Assembly (NCBI GenBank): GCA_964522505.1
Contig: CAZFWJ010000006.1
Location: forward strand, 23,731 to 87,730
Length of the DNA stretch: 64,000 bases
DNA from: GYS-P2D sp964522505
Lineage (GTDB): Bacteria; Bacteroidota; Bacteroidia; Chitinophagales; Saprospiraceae
Reading direction: 5' to 3'
Shown here: in pieces, positions 62,152 through 64,000 of the stretch
How the letters are laid out: each line of letters opens with the position of its first letter
Position numbering within the stretch: the first letter of the stretch is position 1
The notes under the pieces: generated by a model
The model's input: the letters and a program-made list of their open reading frames with translations, nothing else
What the model was told of the DNA's origin: nothing
Database searches by the model: none
Translations under genes and position numbers: made by a program

Positions 62152-62796
62152 ATGGCTGAATTCTTTGCACTAATACGATATTTCTTCTCTATAGAGTTCA
62201 GAAATCGATCTCATATCGTCGCATTAGTGATGTTTGCATGGATCGTGTGCTACATACTCTACAGAGTACATCCATCATTGGAGACCACAGAGTTTGGATA
62301 TTTATATTGGCTGTTTTTAACGCTAATGTCGATCAATGTATGCCTGCGATCGGAGTCGCATCATGCTCGAGAACATCGACTATATCTATACACACTGACA
62401 GATCCTGTGAGATTGTTTTTATCAAAACTGGTATTCAACTTCTGTTACTTGGTATTTATTTATGCACTATTTTATTTCTGCTTTCATATCTACTTTACGG
62501 AACAAGTGCCCTTTGTTATAGATTTTATTCTGACCATCGTAATAGGGGCAATAGCCATAAGTGCATCCTTGACTTTTGTCTCAACGATAAGCACCTACGC
62601 TAGTGGGCAAAACACCTTAGTTAGTGTCTTAGCGATACCACTTTTACTCCCTATTATCATGTTACTCAAAGGGCTGTCTGATGAGATCATATTGGGAGAA
62701 AGCATAGAATATGCGAAGTTTATGACCCTTGCTGGATTGTCGGCAGTATCAATTGCCGCCAGCATATTATTAGTGCCCGTTATTTGGAAAGAATAA
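62152..62796 (+). CDS. ccmB: Haem exporter subunit CcmB
   Basis: The 214-residue inner membrane protein has six helices and CcmB features: FFSIEFRNRSHIVALVMFA near 12, ESHHAREHRLYLYTLTDPVR near 68, KLVFNFCYLV, and QNTLVSVLAIPLLLPIIML near 150. With CcmA, encoded elsewhere, it forms the ABC transporter that supports system I cytochrome c maturation. It is followed by ccsA, as usual in Bacteroidota. Confidence 0.9.
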   Translation: MAEFFALIRYFFSIEFRNRSHIVALVMFAWIVCYILYRVHPSLETTEFGYLYWLFLTLMSINVCLRSESHHAREHRLYLYTLTDPVRLFLSKLVFNFCYLVFIYALFYFCFHIYFTEQVPFVIDFILTIVIGAIAISASLTFVSTISTYASGQNTLVSVLAIPLLLPIIMLLKGLSDEIILGESIEYAKFMTLAGLSAVSIAASILLVPVIWKE

Positions 62797-62885
62797 GGAC
62801 TGGCATAATTATTTTAATTCAATCCATTTACTTGCAACAATATCTACTTTTGTGAGGATTAGAGCCATCTTAAAAAGACAGATCT

Positions 62886-63956
62886 GTGCTTAGACATTGG
62901 TGGAAAATATTGGGCGTGTTAATCTTGTTGTACGCTTTTTCAGCGGGCTTCCTAATTCCGTTAAAACCAGGTGTTTTATCAGTAGAGCCATATACTATAT
63001 CAACTGGACAACAGGTAGATCTTACAGTAAAGGGGTATAACACTCAATTCAATGATCCAAGAATTGAATCTGTTGATGCTTTCTTAAAGCTCGATTCATT
63101 CCATCTCATCAAAGCTAGCAGGGTACACGTATTAGAGAGAAAACAGCTTTCTTTAAACTTTGATATTCCAAAGCGCCTTCCTGATGGCGCAGATTTGAAG
63201 CGAGCGACGCTCATATTATATGATGAGCTTGACGGCTACATGGTATCTCCGGCGGCTGTGACTATCGAGCAAGTGGATGAAGTAGATGCAAGTGCTAATC
63301 GCTCCGATTGGAATGATCAGATCGATTTAGTTGAGGTGCCGTGGTCATTTTCATTCCCATTCAGGGGTATATTATATGAGACCATACGTAACACATTCTT
63401 TCATGTGGCGGTCTGGTTTGCCATGTTCATATTATTGATGGTAAGCCTAGTCTATAGTATAAAATATCTCAGATCGAGATCCCTACAACATGATGCAGTT
63501 GCTGCCGCATATACTCATGTTGCGATTGGATTAGGCCTTATCGGTTTAGCTACAGGGTCTGTTTGGGCTAAGAGTGCGTGGGGCGCATATTGGACGAATG
63601 ATCCTAAGCTCAATATGTCCGTATTATCTCTGATGATATATATAGCCTATGCCATTCTACGATCTTCATTTACAGCAGACGATCGACGTGCACAGGTAAG
63701 TGCAGCATATAACATTTTCGCTTTTTGTGCGATGATCCCATTAATCTTTATCGTGCCGCGACTCACAAGCAGTTTACATCCAGGTAATGGCGGCAACCCT
63801 GCCTTTGGTGGTGAAGATCTCGATAGTACATTAAGGATGGTATTTTATCCATCAATAATTGGATTGACGCTGCTCGGAACTTGGATTGCATCCTTATTGT
63901 ATAGAGTGCGAAAAGTAGAACTAAAAAATATTGAACGTCAACTCGATCAATTCTAA
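62886..63956 (+). CDS. ccsA: CcmC/CcsA-like cytochrome c biogenesis protein with long N-terminal periplasmic region
   Basis: The 356-residue protein starts at GTG 62886. One helix (about 8-25) is followed by a periplasmic region of about 130 residues with beta-sandwich character (SVEPYTISTGQQVDLTVKGY). The remaining helices carry the haem-handling tryptophan motif TGSVWAKSAWGAYWTNDP near 221. Such proteins present haem for attachment to apocytochrome c. CcmC normally has about 220 residues and no such insert. The 89-base gap from ccmB holds no other gene. Confidence 0.87.
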   Translation: MLRHWWKILGVLILLYAFSAGFLIPLKPGVLSVEPYTISTGQQVDLTVKGYNTQFNDPRIESVDAFLKLDSFHLIKASRVHVLERKQLSLNFDIPKRLPDGADLKRATLILYDELDGYMVSPAAVTIEQVDEVDASANRSDWNDQIDLVEVPWSFSFPFRGILYETIRNTFFHVAVWFAMFILLMVSLVYSIKYLRSRSLQHDAVAAAYTHVAIGLGLIGLATGSVWAKSAWGAYWTNDPKLNMSVLSLMIYIAYAILRSSFTADDRRAQVSAAYNIFAFCAMIPLIFIVPRLTSSLHPGNGGNPAFGGEDLDSTLRMVFYPSIIGLTLLGTWIASLLYRVRKVELKNIERQLDQF

Positions 63957-63960
63957 GCTG

Positions 63961-64000
63961 ATGAATAAACTTATATCTGTTTTTCTTGTCTTAATCATTA
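63961..64000 (+). CDS. Start of the next ccm-operon gene, probably CcmD-like, cut by the window
   Basis: An ATG four bases after the ccsA stop opens MNKLISVFLVLII, a hydrophobic start that fits the small CcmD-like proteins or a signal sequence. In Bacteroidota, ccmD and ccmE often follow ccsA. Only 13 residues are visible, so the assignment rests on position. Confidence 0.45.
   Translation, partial: MNKLISVFLVLII

Noticed and set aside
1..64000. tRNA, rRNA, CRISPR array, insertion sequence or prophage
   Set aside because: Gaps between genes were read by eye and none showed cloverleaf arms, regularly spaced repeats, transposase or phage genes; a dedicated search could still find a weak tRNA.

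Overview
The window looks like a chromosomal segment of a member of the phylum Bacteroidota, probably a marine relative of the Saprospirales. This is inferred from a TonB-dependent receptor, a type IX secretion sorting domain, a PafA-type phosphatase, DUF3738 and GPH-family proteins, weak or absent Shine-Dalgarno sequences, and two promoters with the phylum-specific TTG-N19-TAnnTTTG layout. I see no rRNA, tRNA, CRISPR array, insertion sequence or prophage. Most of the window is ordinary housekeeping and accessory chromosome.

Layout. 0-4.5 kb: small membrane proteins, a PnuC transporter overlapping a NadR-like kinase, then a TPP riboswitch leading a TonB receptor, together a likely vitamin-uptake locus. 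4.6-11 kb: a YidK-like sodium symporter and a four-gene MacB-type ABC exporter (ATPase, two permeases, adaptor), followed by a repeat-rich gap. 11.5-21.4 kb: thioredoxin, porin, CotH-type secreted protein, FAD/Fe-S D-2-hydroxyacid dehydrogenase, serine hydrolase, M23 peptidase and a DinB-like protein. 21.7-29 kb, minus strand: a tightly packed run of dprA, pafA-like phosphatase, SulP transporter, murI, OsmC, Gfo/Idh/MocA oxidoreductase and HNH protein. 29-33.7 kb: outer membrane protein, YiaA-like protein, TlpA-DUF3738 fusion and a two-component system. 33.7-43.5 kb: FadH-like flavoenzyme, EEP nuclease/phosphatase, acyl-CoA thioesterase, phospholipase D-like lipoprotein, and a GH94 phosphorylase with a GPH sugar symporter. 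43.7-50.2 kb: Fur-family regulator, TauE/SafE, EamA transporter, and a lipoprotein coupled to a 1352-residue T9SS cargo protein. 50.2-57.5 kb: gcvT-gcvP, a frame-disrupted glycine-rich membrane protein, a sterol desaturase-like enzyme, an AlkD-like protein, two minus-strand small-RNA-like units, a pseudouridine synthase and the SRP RNA. 57.5-64 kb: transaldolase-like aldolase, ArsC/Spx-like protein, hemF, a lipoprotein, a LuxE-like enzyme, an amidase, and the start of a cytochrome c maturation operon (ccmB, ccsA, next gene cut by the window end).

The least explained structures are: the tandem minus-strand hairpin/T-tract units at 56.3-56.6 kb, which share a 17-bp block and have no gene to terminate; the SulP reading frame that starts without a canonical start codon directly behind, and in frame with, the phosphatase stop; the split glycine-rich gene at 54.4-54.7 kb; a possible small RNA at 21.6 kb; and the placement of the TPP riboswitch between pnuC/kinase and the receptor. 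No complete new multi-gene system could be demonstrated from sequence alone.
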